Below, piece by piece: positions 41,970 to 53,200 of a DNA stretch of 64,000 bases. The translations under genes and the position numbers were made by a program. Numbering within the stretch: the stretch's first letter is position 1; every line of letters starts with the position of its first letter. Origin of the DNA: Prorocentrum cordatum. Lineage: Eukaryota > Sar > Dinophyceae > Prorocentrales > Prorocentraceae. The DNA lies in assembly GCA_963575745.1 (NCBI GenBank), contig CAUYUJ010003649.1, positions 1 to 64,000 of the forward strand, read 5' to 3'. The notes beneath the pieces were generated by a model. That model worked only from the letters and a program-made list of their open reading frames with translations, was not told where the DNA came from and made no database searches.

Positions 41970-42185
41970 ACAGCATGTGAATTCACATGTTTCGTTTTTC
42001 CCAAACGTGAATCAATTCTCTCCCAAGCAGTGAATTCACATGTTGGCCCCCTTCAGAAAGATTCCTATACAACGTTCCAAAAGGTGAATTCATATTTTTC
42101 CGAACTTTGAATTCGCATTTTCCTTCTTCCCAAAATGTGTTTGCACATTTGCTTTTCCCACAATTTGAATTCACATCTTGCCCTG
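41970..42185. repeat. GTGAATTCACAT minisatellite
   Basis: Five diverged units of about 40-45 bp, each with a TGAATTCACAT-like core and a TTTTCCC tail; an AT-rich island in GC-rich DNA. Confidence 0.7.
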
Positions 42186-42189
42186 ACCC

Positions 42190-43461
42190 TCAAGATCCCC
42201 AAAACTGAGGCACAGTGCTCCGCATGTCAGATTGGCTGGGCAGATTTTGACACTCACCCCACCGCTTTCGTTCATTCCAAACGTTTTCTGTTTGCGCCCT
42301 CAGCGCGCGTCGTCTTCGTCGCCTTTCCCGAGGCCCCCGCCTTCTTGCTTCGTTTGCCATCAAGTGTTGCGCATTGGTGAAGGCGGGGAGCTTCACTTGA
42401 TTCCCCCGCCATGTATCGCCCATGCATGGCCCATGTGTGGCCCATGCATGGCCCATAGAGACACCATTGCCGGGACCCTGCGCCCGACCCCGGCTTTCAT
42501 CCTCCAAGTAATGCATGCGGAGGGCGTGCTCGAGAGCCTCGCGGTGCATCTTGCTGTGCGTGTCAGCGCGGGGGGGCTGGGGACTGCCACTCATAGGCCT
42601 TGTGCGAGTAGCAGGTCTCTCCGTGGCAGGGCCAGCTTCCAGTTCCCGCATCTGCTCATCGTTATCCGCAGGCGCCTGCTGCGCCTGCTCCGGTCGCGGG
42701 GAGGATAACAGGGGAGGGGGTAGAGGAAGCAGAGGCGGGATGAGGGTCGGGGGTTCTGAGGGGCCTCGGACTGGTCCTGGGCGCGGCCTGCTGGTCGTCC
42801 GGGATTCCTGGGGATCGCCCCTATCCCGTGTGAGATCCAGTCTGGGGGCGGGATCGATCGCAGCTCCATCGCGAGAGCGGACAGGAGCTGGGCTGTGTTG
42901 GCGCCGATCGCATCCATCGGCATGTCCGCTGCCCGCGACCGCAGCCTCTGAAGCTCCCGTGGGCCGCCCGTGGCTGACTGGGGAGTCATCGTCTCCTGTG
43001 CCAGAGGGGCGGGGGCCGTGCACCCCGTCCTGGGGCTCAGGAGACGCGGGCTGTGCCTGCATATGCGTACTCTGGCCGACCACTGTATTCTGAGCGGGCG
43101 CAGGGGGGCAGCCGTCGCGGCGGGCAGCAGAGTCTGGGGTCACTGTCTGCGGCTCGCCCATCTCAGCGGTCGGGCAGGCGGGGCGAGGCGGCCCAGGCGG
43201 CTGCGACATCCCGTCATGGGGTCTAGGGGGGGCCGGGGCCCTCGCCTCCAGCGCTTGGTCGAGTGCTGTAGAACTATTCTCCCTGTGGGCAGCGGCGCCT
43301 TCAGGGCTACATCCGTTGGGGGATTGCACCTCGCGGCCGGCGATGGCAGCTGCGGGGCTGTCCGGGCTCAGCTCGGGGTTACGTGCGACACTTCCGCTCG
43401 AGACGGTCTGAGCCATGCCCTGGGCCGTGCTCCTGGTGCCGATGCCGGCGCGCGTGGGCAC
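42190..43461 (-). CDS. 423-codon Pro-rich open frame, unknown, possibly decayed
   Basis: A long minus-strand frame rich in Pro, Ser, Arg and Ala. It has no recognised domain; DTHSKMHREALEHALRMHYL near the C-terminal third is helix-like, and a basic ERRRRRRALRA segment follows. A second frame inside it (42989-42591) has an equally protein-like stretch (RELQRLRSRAADMPMDAIGA, then LLSALAMELRSIPPPD). That suggests a frameshift within an older coding sequence rather than one intact gene. The frame also reads through a CCCATGCATGG short repeat (42415-42455). It could be the 5' part of the decayed locus that continues to about 39070. Low confidence that a protein of this exact sequence is made. Confidence 0.3.
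   Translation of the reverse strand: MPTRAGIGTRSTAQGMAQTVSSGSVARNPELSPDSPAAAIAGREVQSPNGCSPEGAAAHRENSSTALDQALEARAPAPPRPHDGMSQPPGPPRPACPTAEMGEPQTVTPDSAARRDGCPPAPAQNTVVGQSTHMQAQPASPEPQDGVHGPRPSGTGDDDSPVSHGRPTGASEAAVAGSGHADGCDRRQHSPAPVRSRDGAAIDPAPRLDLTRDRGDPQESRTTSRPRPGPVRGPSEPPTLIPPLLPLPPPLLSSPRPEQAQQAPADNDEQMRELEAGPATERPATRTRPMSGSPQPPRADTHSKMHREALEHALRMHYLEDESRGRAQGPGNGVSMGHAWATHGPCMGDTWRGNQVKLPAFTNAQHLMANEARRRGPRERRRRRRALRAQTENVWNERKRWGECQNLPSQSDMRSTVPQFWGS
42412..42458. repeat. CCCATGCATGG short repeat
   Basis: Four to five 10-bp units of GGCCCATGCAT with palindromic ATGCAT. Confidence 0.75.
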
Positions 43462-43564
43462 GACTGGTTCGATCCGCGTTGCCTGCAGCGTTGCCTGAGC
43501 CTCAAGCCCCTGTTCCGTTTGGGCTGGGGATGGATGTACGCAAGAGCCCGCCCGTTAGTGTTCT

Positions 43565-44622
43565 CGTGAGTCCTGCTGGATACTCTTCATACTTTAGGGT
43601 CCCGCCCGCCAAACCGAACCCGCCCGGTAGGGTCTGCCCGCCCGACCCGCGCGAACCGCCCGATAGGGTCCGTCCGTGCCGACCCGTCCGACCCGCCCTT
43701 TAGGGTTCCTGCTGGTCACGCATTATACTTTAGGGTCCCGCCCGCCCGACCCGACCCGCCCGATAGGGTCCGCCCGCCCGACCCGCCCGATAGGGTCCGC
43801 CCGTCCCGACCCGCCCGACCCGCCCGTCAGGGTTCTCATGAGTCATGCTGGATACGCAGCATACTTTAGTGTCCCGCCCGCCCGACCCGACCCGCCCGAT
43901 AGTACGGTCCGCCCGCCCGACCCGCCCGATTTGCTCGATAGGGTCCGCCCGTCCCGACCCGCCCGACCCGCCCGTCAGGGTTCAATGAGTCATGCTGGAT
44001 ACGCATGATACTTTAGTGTCCCGCCCGCCCGACCCGACCCGCCCGATAGGGTCCGCCCGCCCGACCCGCCCGACCCGCCCGTCAGGGTTCTCATGAGTCG
44101 TGCTGGATACGCATCATACTTTAGTGTCCCGCCCGCCCGACCCGACCCGCCCGATAGTACGGGCCGCCCGCCCGACCCGCCCGACCTGCCCGATAGGGTC
44201 CCTCCGTCCCGACCCGCCCGACCCGCCCGTCAGGGTTCTCATGAGTCATGCTGGATACGCATCATACTGTAGTGTCCCGCCCGCCCGACCCGACCCGCCC
44301 GATAGGGTCCGCCCGCCCGACCCTCCCGATAGGGTCCGCCTGCCCAACCCGCCCGATAGGGTCCGCCCGTCCCGACCCGCCCGACCCGCCCGTTAGGGTT
44401 CTCATGAGTCATGCTGGATACGCATCATACTTTAGTGTCCCGCCCGCCCGACCCGACCCGCCCGATAGGGTCCGCCTGCCCCGACCCGCCCAACCGGCCG
44501 TTAACGCATCATACTTTCGTGTCCCGCTCGCCCGACCCGCCCGCCCGATAGGGTCCGCCCGCCCGATTTGCCCGATAGGGTCCGCCCGTCCCGACCCGCC
44601 CGACCCGCCCGTTAGGGTTCTC
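43565..44622. repeat. compound minisatellite: CCCGCCCGA units with a fixed GAGTCATGCTGGATACGCAT cassette
   Basis: (CCCGCCCGA)n and CCCGATAGGGTCCG blocks alternate with a conserved cassette of about 50 bp (GAGTCATGCTGGATACGCAT, then CATACTTTAGTGTCCCG) at about 43849, 43988, 44096, 44242 and 44406. Spacing of 108-164 bp varies with the inner repeats. Confidence 0.9.
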
Positions 44623-44629
44623 ATGTGTG

Positions 44630-44700
44630 GCATCGTCGTCGTCGTCGTCGTCGTCGTCGTCATCGTGGTAGGCGTCGTCGTCGTCGGCGTCGTCGTCGGT

Positions 44701-44741
<41 letters not shown>

Positions 44742-44819
44742 GATCGTCGTCGTTCTCGTCGTCGGCGTTGTCGATGTCGTTGTCCTCGTCGCCGTTATCG
44801 TCGTCGTCGTCGGCGTGTG

Positions 44820-44852
<33 letters not shown>

Positions 44853-44893
44853 CTCGTCGTCATCGTCGTTCGTCGTCGTCTTCGTCGTCGTCT

Positions 44894-44931
<38 letters not shown>

Positions 44932-44938
44932 TTCGGTC
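44630..44938. repeat. GTC trinucleotide array
   Basis: About 300 bp of (GTC)n with interruptions; gives poly-Val and poly-Arg frames only. Confidence 0.95.
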
Positions 44939-45841
44939 ATCGTGGTCGGTCCTCGTTGTCGACGTCGGGGGGTCTAGGGGGGAGGGCAGTCCCCCTGCTT
45001 CTCATCGACGGCGTCGCTCGTTGGGGTGGGGACCCCCCCAGTTCAAAATGCGCCGCCGTATGTTCCCAAGGCAAGCGCCCGTGAAACGCACTCCCTCAAA
45101 GGTCTGCGGGCCCAAGACATTCCGCGCTCAGCCAACACTCGTTCATTCATCTCTTTGAGAAGCTGCGGGCACGGAGAATTTTTGCCACTGTTCAGCAGCA
45201 TTGCGTCCAGCAAGTGGCAAACATACTATTCCGATAATCCTGTAAGGTTGTGTAGTAATTTAGCATTTTTGGCCCCAACTCCGCTGCTTGCGTAGCACAT
45301 GAATTGCTTGCAGCACGCTGGACCGATGTCTCGAGTGATGTATGGCTCGTTGGCTGGGACAGCGCCGAGCAGCAGAACACCTGAGGGATGGGTGGCGGCA
45401 TCGTGCAATAGTATTTGGACAAAGCTCGGACAGCAAAGTGGTAGAGGTATTAGTGGGCGTCGAAGAATCCTAGACCAAATGTGCATGTAGCAAGATACCC
45501 AGCCCGGGTGCAGCACAAATAACCCTGTACGCCTCAACGCGGCATGGATCATTCCCGTAAAAGAAACGCTTCGCAAGTGATGTTTCAAACCATTATGCCA
45601 TTGTGATGGATCCACCAGTCTGCCCAAGACGATCAGAACATGATGGGGACTAAGTTGTTTTAGCCGCCAGCGGAGATGCAGCCTAGCTAGTTTGAACTCT
45701 CCTCTGCTGCGGCGTTGGCTTCGCCAGACCTAGCTGACAGCTTTGACGTGAAGCGGCTATCGTATGTCCAGCGGTGCTGCGATCCGCCTGGACGCACTGA
45801 CATGGATGCGATGACACCGTTCACGCCACAACACTCGCAGC
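44939..45841. other. lower-GC region, no confident gene
   Basis: GC falls from about 45040. A 133-codon minus-strand frame (45226-45627) contains VDPSQWHNGLKHHLRSVSFT and HPSGVLLLGAVPANEPYITR and might be a gene fragment, but it has no recognised domain and no neighbours in frame. Confidence 0.3.
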
Positions 45842-45848
45842 ACAGATA

Positions 45849-46632
45849 ATTAGCGTGGCGCAGGACCCAATCATATGCAGCTGTGGGAAGTGCAATTGTT
45901 AATCTCGTCTTTGGTGGGGCTCCCTGTGGGGCCACAACACGTGTGAGTGGTGTGTCGATGGACAGCGGGTGAGAGGCATGCGGGCCCTGCCACTGGGGCC
46001 TTTGGTGGAGCTCCCTATGGGGCCACGAAGCGTTCGAGGGGTGTGCCGACATTTGTGGTGGGGAGGCATGCGGGCTGCGCCATTGGGGCCCTCGGTAGAG
46101 CTCCCTATGGGGCCACGAAGCGTGTGAGGGGTGTGCCAGCGATCATGATGACAATAACGGTGATGAAGGCAATGATGGCAATGACGCCGGTCGCCCCGAC
46201 GGGGTCCCAGCGACGCGCGCGGGTGCGCCGCTGCGCGGAGCATAGAGAGCTAGCTGACTGGCTGATAGACGGCAGGCTCTGGTCGCCAGGCAGAGCGACG
46301 ACGGGCGAACGAGGCGCTGGGCAGAGCGCAGCACGGAGTGCCCGCGATGCGCGCTGGTCGCCCCGAGAGGGTTCCAGCGACGCGCGCGGGTCGTCCGCGG
46401 CGCGAGGCCAAACAATGGAGCAGTTAACAGAAGGCGAGGTTCGGGCGGGCCGCTCCTCAGACCTCGGGACGCATGCGGGCTGCGCCACTGGCGCCTCTGG
46501 TGGAGCTCCCTATGGGCCACGACGCGTGCGAGAAGTGTGCCGAGATGGGTGGCCGGGGCGCAGCCGAACTGCGCCATTGGGACCTTAGGTGGAGCTCCAA
46601 TGATGACGATGATGACGATGATGGAGATGATA

Positions 46633-46701
<69 letters not shown>

Positions 46702-46778
46702 CTGATGATGATGATGATGCTGATGATGATGATGATGCTGATGCTGATGACGATGACACCACAGGATGGTTGGGACAA
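45849..46778. mobile_element. mobile minisatellite unit MSAT-90, copy 2, with 7-bp TSD
   Basis: Left edge ATTAGCGTGGCGCAGGACCC and right edge CACCACAGGATGGTTGGGAC match copy 1 at 14103-16050. ACAGATA flanks it exactly (45842-45848 and 46779-46785). The interior has only about four diverged 90-bp-type units (45905-46140 and 46465-46600), a unique segment with a duplicated CAGCGACGCGCGCGGG motif, and a GAT array. Confidence 0.68.
46600..46755. repeat. GAT trinucleotide array
   Basis: (GAT)n with a few GCT and GAC interruptions. Confidence 0.95.
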
Positions 46779-46785
46779 ACAGATA

Positions 46786-47237
46786 GACACACACAAACAC
46801 GCAGGCACACAAACACAGACACAAACACACGCACCAAACGCAAACGCCAACCCACAGACTCACACAAACACCACTCAACCATGATGGTGGTTCATCCCCG
46901 AATATCCCACAGTTCGCGCAAAACCAGACAATCAAGGCCCAGTTCAGCCTCCTGTTGTTGGCTGGGTGGGCCCACCACAATTTGAACCATGGGAGATTGT
47001 CGGAGGGAACAACAGATGGCTTCGAGTTTTTTATGGCAGGGTGGCCACCACTCACGGAGCCGAGTGGCCGACCAGCAGCCTCGGCGCCCCCGCCCGCTTT
47101 CGTCCAGAGCGTGGGACGTCAACAAAACGGACACGGGTTCAGTGGAAGGTGGGCGTTTGCAGCCGTTTTGGTTCAAGACAGCCCAATCCTCGGAGGATCG
47201 AGGGCAGGATTGGGCCGTACAGCATGGCGTGTCCTTG
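46786..47237. other. upstream region of the giant gene
   Basis: ACACAAAC-rich at 46786-46870, then unique sequence. The frame of the giant protein stays open back to an ATG at 46989, but those 83 codons read like untranslated sequence. ACAG at about 47219-47222 could be a trans-splice acceptor; a four-codon upstream ORF starts at 47224. No promoter motif can be supported. Confidence 0.35.
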
Positions 47238-50200
47238 ATGCCTCCCGCCCTCCCAATGAACATGCGGCCAATTCCCGCTCTCGTTGCAGGCGCGACTGCC
47301 TTGGCCGCATTGGTGTTGATTGTTCTCTTCGTGTTGCGGAGCGTGCGCGCGCCAACGGACGTAACCGGAGAGGTCGGAGCGTTCGCGGCTGCACATGTCT
47401 GCGACCACGATATCTGCCCTGGAGGAAGCGAGTGGAACACTGCATGTGCTGTTATGAAGGATTGTCTGGGCTGCCCGCAGTGCAGCTACATCTGGCATGG
47501 CCCTTCTGCCGCATCACAGTCTGCGAAGCCTGCAGCGGCCAAAATTGAAGTATCGCAAGGGCAACGTCAGCCCGCATCTCCTGCAACGGACGACACGATG
47601 GCGCCAGCGTATACCAGGCAAGCCACCGTTGGTCCCGCCTTGAGCGCTACATCGAAGACCAGCTCCGAGACCGCGCCTGTGCGCGAGACCTGGGCTGTGC
47701 CGCCGGCGAGGGCGGCCACCACCATCACCGAGACCACGACGTCGGTGGCCTATACCCTGCTGGACGCCGGCCTGAGCTGCGCCTCCGCGGGCCTCGCGGA
47801 CGTGAGCGACTCTACCGAGTGCTTCGGGGCGGCAAAGGCTGCGCTTGGCCTGGGGGGCTCTACCTTCGGGCCCTTCGTTGGCTTCGCCCACAGCTGCGTG
47901 TGGAAGAGCGGCATGCTGTCCTTTGGCGACGGCAGCGCGGGCTCTGATGGCGTGGCGTCCGACCAGTACGTTTGCACAGGCGTGTTCGTCTCCTCGACGA
48001 CCACATCGAGCAGCTCAGTCACGAGCACCACTATTTCAACACAGACCGGATCGACGACCTCAACCAGAACCCTTGCCCCTGACTACTCTCTGATGCCCGC
48101 TGGCGTGACGTGCGATCAGGGCGGCCTCAGCGACGTGGCCGATGCGGCCGAGTGCTTCGGTGTCGCGAAGGGCACTGTCGGCTTTCCCAACGTCGACACT
48201 TCGGTCCTGCCTGTCAGCATCCTGCAGATCAGCTGCGTGTATGACACCTCGTCCGGCTTTGTCTTCTACTCCACTGCCACGGGCGCCGCCGCACAGTCCC
48301 ACAGTTTGTTCCAGTACATCTGCCCAGGCATCTTCACCAGCACGGAGACTTCGGCCACCGTCACCACCACGTCGATATCGACCGTGTCGACGACCGTCAG
48401 CACTGGCACCTCCGTCACTTCGCCGCTCGATTACTCCCTCCTGCCTGCAAGCGAGACTTGCCACGATGCGGGTGTCGACGACGTGCCGACCTCGGAAGAG
48501 TGCTTCGGCTCCGCTGCCGGCGTCCTGGGCTTGAGCCCAGCGGGGGGGACCTCCGTCCCGGGCACCAGCCTCGGAGTGTCCTGCGTCTACGTTCCGTCCA
48601 CGGGCACCATGCTTTTCTCAGGGTCCACAGGCTCTGCGGCAGTCGGCAGCGCAGGCTACCGCTTCGTCTGCAGGGGAATTGCGACTAGCACTGTCACCAG
48701 CACCACCGTCTCGACAGCGAGCAGCACAGCCAGCACCATGACAGTCACTTCCAGCAGCAGTTCGACGGCTAGCTCCGTGACCGCGGTCACCACGAGCACT
48801 ACTGCAGAGAAGGACTACACACTCTTGCCGACAGGCCAAACTTGCTACGATGCGGGGATGACCGACGTGACGTCCGCGACGGAGTGCTCCACGGCGGCCG
48901 CTTCGGTCGGGTTGGGCTCCGCTGCCTTTCAGGACTTCTCGGGCTTAGCGCTCGCATTCAGCTGCGTCTTCAAAACGGACACGAGCCAGGTCTATTTCTC
49001 GACGTCTACCGGTTCTGCGGCTCAGTCCGCTGCCACCACGCAGTATGTTTGCATCGGCGTCCTGACCACTACAGTGATCAGCACCACCAGCACGCTTACC
49101 ACTACGGAGTCGAGCTTTACGTCGCGGACCAGCACTTCTGACACAAGCGACACTACGGAATCCACCACGACGGAGTCAAGCTCCAACTCGCGGACTACAG
49201 GAACGAGCAGTACCACGTCGCGAGCGAGCACTACTGAAACAAGCAGCACAACGGGATCCACAACTACAGCGTCGAGTTCAACCTCCAGGACGAGTACTAC
49301 GGAATCCAGCAGTACCACTGTGTCAACCACGACGGATTCGAGCAGCACGTCCTGGACCAGCACTACGGAAGCGAGCAGCATCACGGGGTCCACGACGATG
49401 GAATCCAGCACTAAAACAGCCTCATCCTCCACGGAGTTGAGCACCACGTCGCGGACCAGCCCTACTGCAACAAGCAGTGCCACGGGGTCCAGCACTACGG
49501 GGACGAGCACCAGTTTTCGGACCAGCACTACGGGAACGAGCAGTACAACGGGATCCACCACCACGAAGTCGACCACCAGGTCGCGGACCAGCACTACGAA
49601 GTCGAGTAGCATCACGATGTCCACAATGACGAAGTCAAGTATTACCTCCTGGAGCAGCACTACGCAAACGAGCAGCACCACGGGACTAGCAGTATCAGTG
49701 TCGAGCACATCTGTGTCGAGCATCACTTCGCGGACTAGCACTACAGGGTCGAGCAGTATCAGGGTGTCCACCACCACGCAGTCGAGCACGACATCGCGGA
49801 CCAGCACTTCGGAAACGAGCAGCACCACGGGGTCCACCACTACGGAGTCGAGCACCACGTCCGGAAGCAGTACCTCCGAAACGAGCAGCACTACGGCGTC
49901 CAGCACCACTACAGAGTCATCCACTACGGAGTCGAGCTCCACATCGCGTACTAGCACTACTGAGACCAGCAGTACCACGGGATCCACCACTACAGAATCG
50001 AGTTCCAGTTCTCGGACCAGCACTACGGGAACGAGCAGTACCACTGTGTCCACCACATCGTTGTCGAGCACCACGTCGTGGACTAGCACTACAGGGACGA
50101 GCAGTACCACGGTGTCCGCCACCACGCAGTCGAGCACGACGTCGCGGACCAGCACTACGGAAACGAGCAGCACCACAGGGTCCACCACAACGGGGTCGAG

Positions 50201-53200
50201 CACCACGTCTGGAAGCAGCACGTCCGAAACGAGCAGCACTACGGCGTCCAGCACTACCACAGAATCATTCACTACGGAGTCGAGCACCACATCGCAGACC
50301 AGCACTACTGAGACCAGCAGTGCCACGGGATCCACCACTACAGCGTCGAGCACCAGTTCCCGGACCAGCACTACGCGAACGAGCAGTACCACTGTGTCCA
50401 CCACATCTGTGTCGAGCACCACGTCGTGGACTAGCACTACAGGGACGAGCAGTACCACCGTGTCCACCACCACGCAGTCGAGCACGACGTCGCGGACCAG
50501 CACTACGGAAACGAGCAGCACCACGGGGTCCACCACAACGGGGTCGAGCACCACGTCCGGAAGCAGCACTTCCGAAACGAGCAGCACTACGGCGTCCAGC
50601 ACTACCACAGAGTCATCCATTACGGATTCGAGCTCCACATCGCGGACCAGCTATACGGTGACCAGCAGTACCACGAGATCCACCACTACAGAATCGAGTT
50701 CCAGTTCCCGGACCAGCACTACGGGAACGAGCAGTACCACTGTGTCCACCACGTCAGTGTCGAGCACTTCTTCGCGGACTAGCACTACAGGGTCGAGCAG
50801 TATCAGTGTGTCCACCACCACGCAGTCGAGCACGACATCGCGGACCAGCACTACGGAAACGAGCAGCACCACGGGGTCCACCATTACGGAGTCGAGCACC
50901 ACGTCTGGAAGCAGCACGTCCGAAACGAGCAGCACTACGGCGTCCAGCACCATCACAGAGTCATCCATTACGGAGTCGAGCACCACATCGCGCACCAGCA
51001 CTACTGAGACCAGCAGTACCACAGGATCCACCACTACAGAATCGAGTTCCAGTTCTCGGACCAGCACTACGGGAACGAGCAGTACCACTGTGTCCACCAC
51101 GTCAGTGTCGAGCTCCACGTCGTGGACTAGCACTACAGGGACGAGCAGTACCACAGTGTCCACCACCACGCAGTCGAGCACGACGTCGCGGACCAGCACT
51201 ACAGAAACGAGCAGCACCACGGGGTCCACCACAACGGGATCGAGCACCACCTCCGGAAGCAGTACCTCCGAAACGAGCAGCACTACGGCGTCCAGCACTA
51301 CCACAGAGTCGTCCATTACGGATTCGAGCACCACATCGCGGACCAGCACTACTGAGACCAGCAGTACCACGAGATCCACCACTACAGAATCGAGTTCCAG
51401 TTCCCGGACCAGCACTACAGGAACGAGCAGTACCACTGTGTCCACCAAGTCAGTGTCGAGCACAACCTCGCGGACTAGCACTACAGGGTCGAGCAGTATC
51501 AGTGTGTCCACCACCACGCAGTCGAGCACGACATCGCGGTCCAGCACTACGGAAACGAGCAGCACCACGGGGTCCACCACAACGGGGTCGAGCACCACGT
51601 CTGGAAGCAGCACTTCCAGAACGAGCAGCACTACGTCGTCCAGCACTACCACAGAGTCATCCATTACGGAGTCGAGCACCACATCGCGCACCAGCACTAC
51701 TGAGACCAGCAGTACCACGGGATCCACCACTACAGCGTCGAGTTCCAGTTCTCGGACCAGCACTACGGGAACGAGCGGTACCACTGTGTCCACCACATCT
51801 GTGTCGAGCTCCACGTCGCGGACTAGCACTACAGGGACGAGCAGTACCACCGTGTCCACCACCACGCAGTCGAGCACGACGTCGCGGACCAGCACTACGG
51901 AAACGAGCAGCACCACGGGGTCCACCACTACGGGGTCGAGCACCACGTCCGGAAGCAGCACTTCCGAAACGAGCAGCACTACGGCGTCCAGCACTACCAC
52001 AGAGTCATCCATTACGGAGTCGAGCTCCACATCGCGCACCAGCACTACTGAGACCAGCAGTGCCACGGGATCCACCACTACAGAATCGAGTTCCAGTTCT
52101 CGGACCAGCACTACGGGAACGAGCAGTACCACTGTGTCCACCACGTCAGTGTCGAGCTCCACGTCGTGGACTAGCACTACAGGGACGAGCAGTACCACAG
52201 TGTCCACCACCACGCAGTCGAGCACGACGTCGCGGACCAGCACTACGGAAACGAGCAGCACCACGGAGTCCACCACAACGGGGTCGAGCACCACGTCTGG
52301 AAGCAGCACTTCCAGAACGAGCAGCACTACGTCGTCCAGCACTACCACAGAGTCATCCACTACGGAGTCGAGCACCACATCGCGCACCAGCACTACTGAG
52401 ACCAGCAGTGCCACCGGATCCACCACTACAGAATCGAGTTCCAGTTCTCGGACCAGCACTACGGGAACGAGCAGTACCACTGTGTCCACCACATCTGTGT
52501 CGAGCACTTCTTCGCGGACTAGCACAACTGGGACGAGCAGTACCACGGTTTCCACCACCACGCAGTCGAGCACGACGTCGCGGACCAGCACTACGGAAAC
52601 GAGCAGCACCACGGGGTCCACCACTACGGGGTCGAGCACCACGTCTGGAAGCAGTACGTCCGAAACGAGCAGCACTACGGCGTCCAGCACTACCACAGAG
52701 TCATCCACTACGGAGTCGAGCTCCACATCGCGTACTAGCACTACTGAGACCAGCAGTACCACGGGATCCACCACTACAGAATCGAGTTCCAGTTCTCGGA
52801 CCAGCACTACGGGAACGAGCAGTACCACTGTGTCCACCACATCGTTGTCGAGCACCACGTCGTGGACTAGCACTACAGGGACGAGCAGTACCACGGTGTC
52901 CACCACCACGCAGTCGAGCACGACGTCGCGGACCAGCACTACGGAAACGAGCAGCACCACAGGGTCCACCACAACGGGGTCGAGCACCACGTCTGGAAGC
53001 AGCACGTCCGAAACGAGCAGCACTACGGCGTCCAGCACTACCACAGAATCATTCACTACGGAGTCGAGCACCACATCGCGCACCAGCACTACTGAGACCA
53101 GCAGTGCCACGGGATCCACCACTACAGCGTCGAGCACCAGTTCCCGGACCAGCACTACGCGAACGAGCAGTACCACTGTGTCCACCACATCTGTGTCGAG

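Noticed and set aside
43466-43482. tRNA B-box-like GGTTCGATCC
   Set aside because: No A box or cloverleaf around it, and it lies in the open frame at 42190-43461.
46989-47237. Extending the giant protein to the ATG at 46989
   Set aside because: The extra 83 codons show no protein character and would bury the N-terminal hydrophobic segment; kept only as an open frame.
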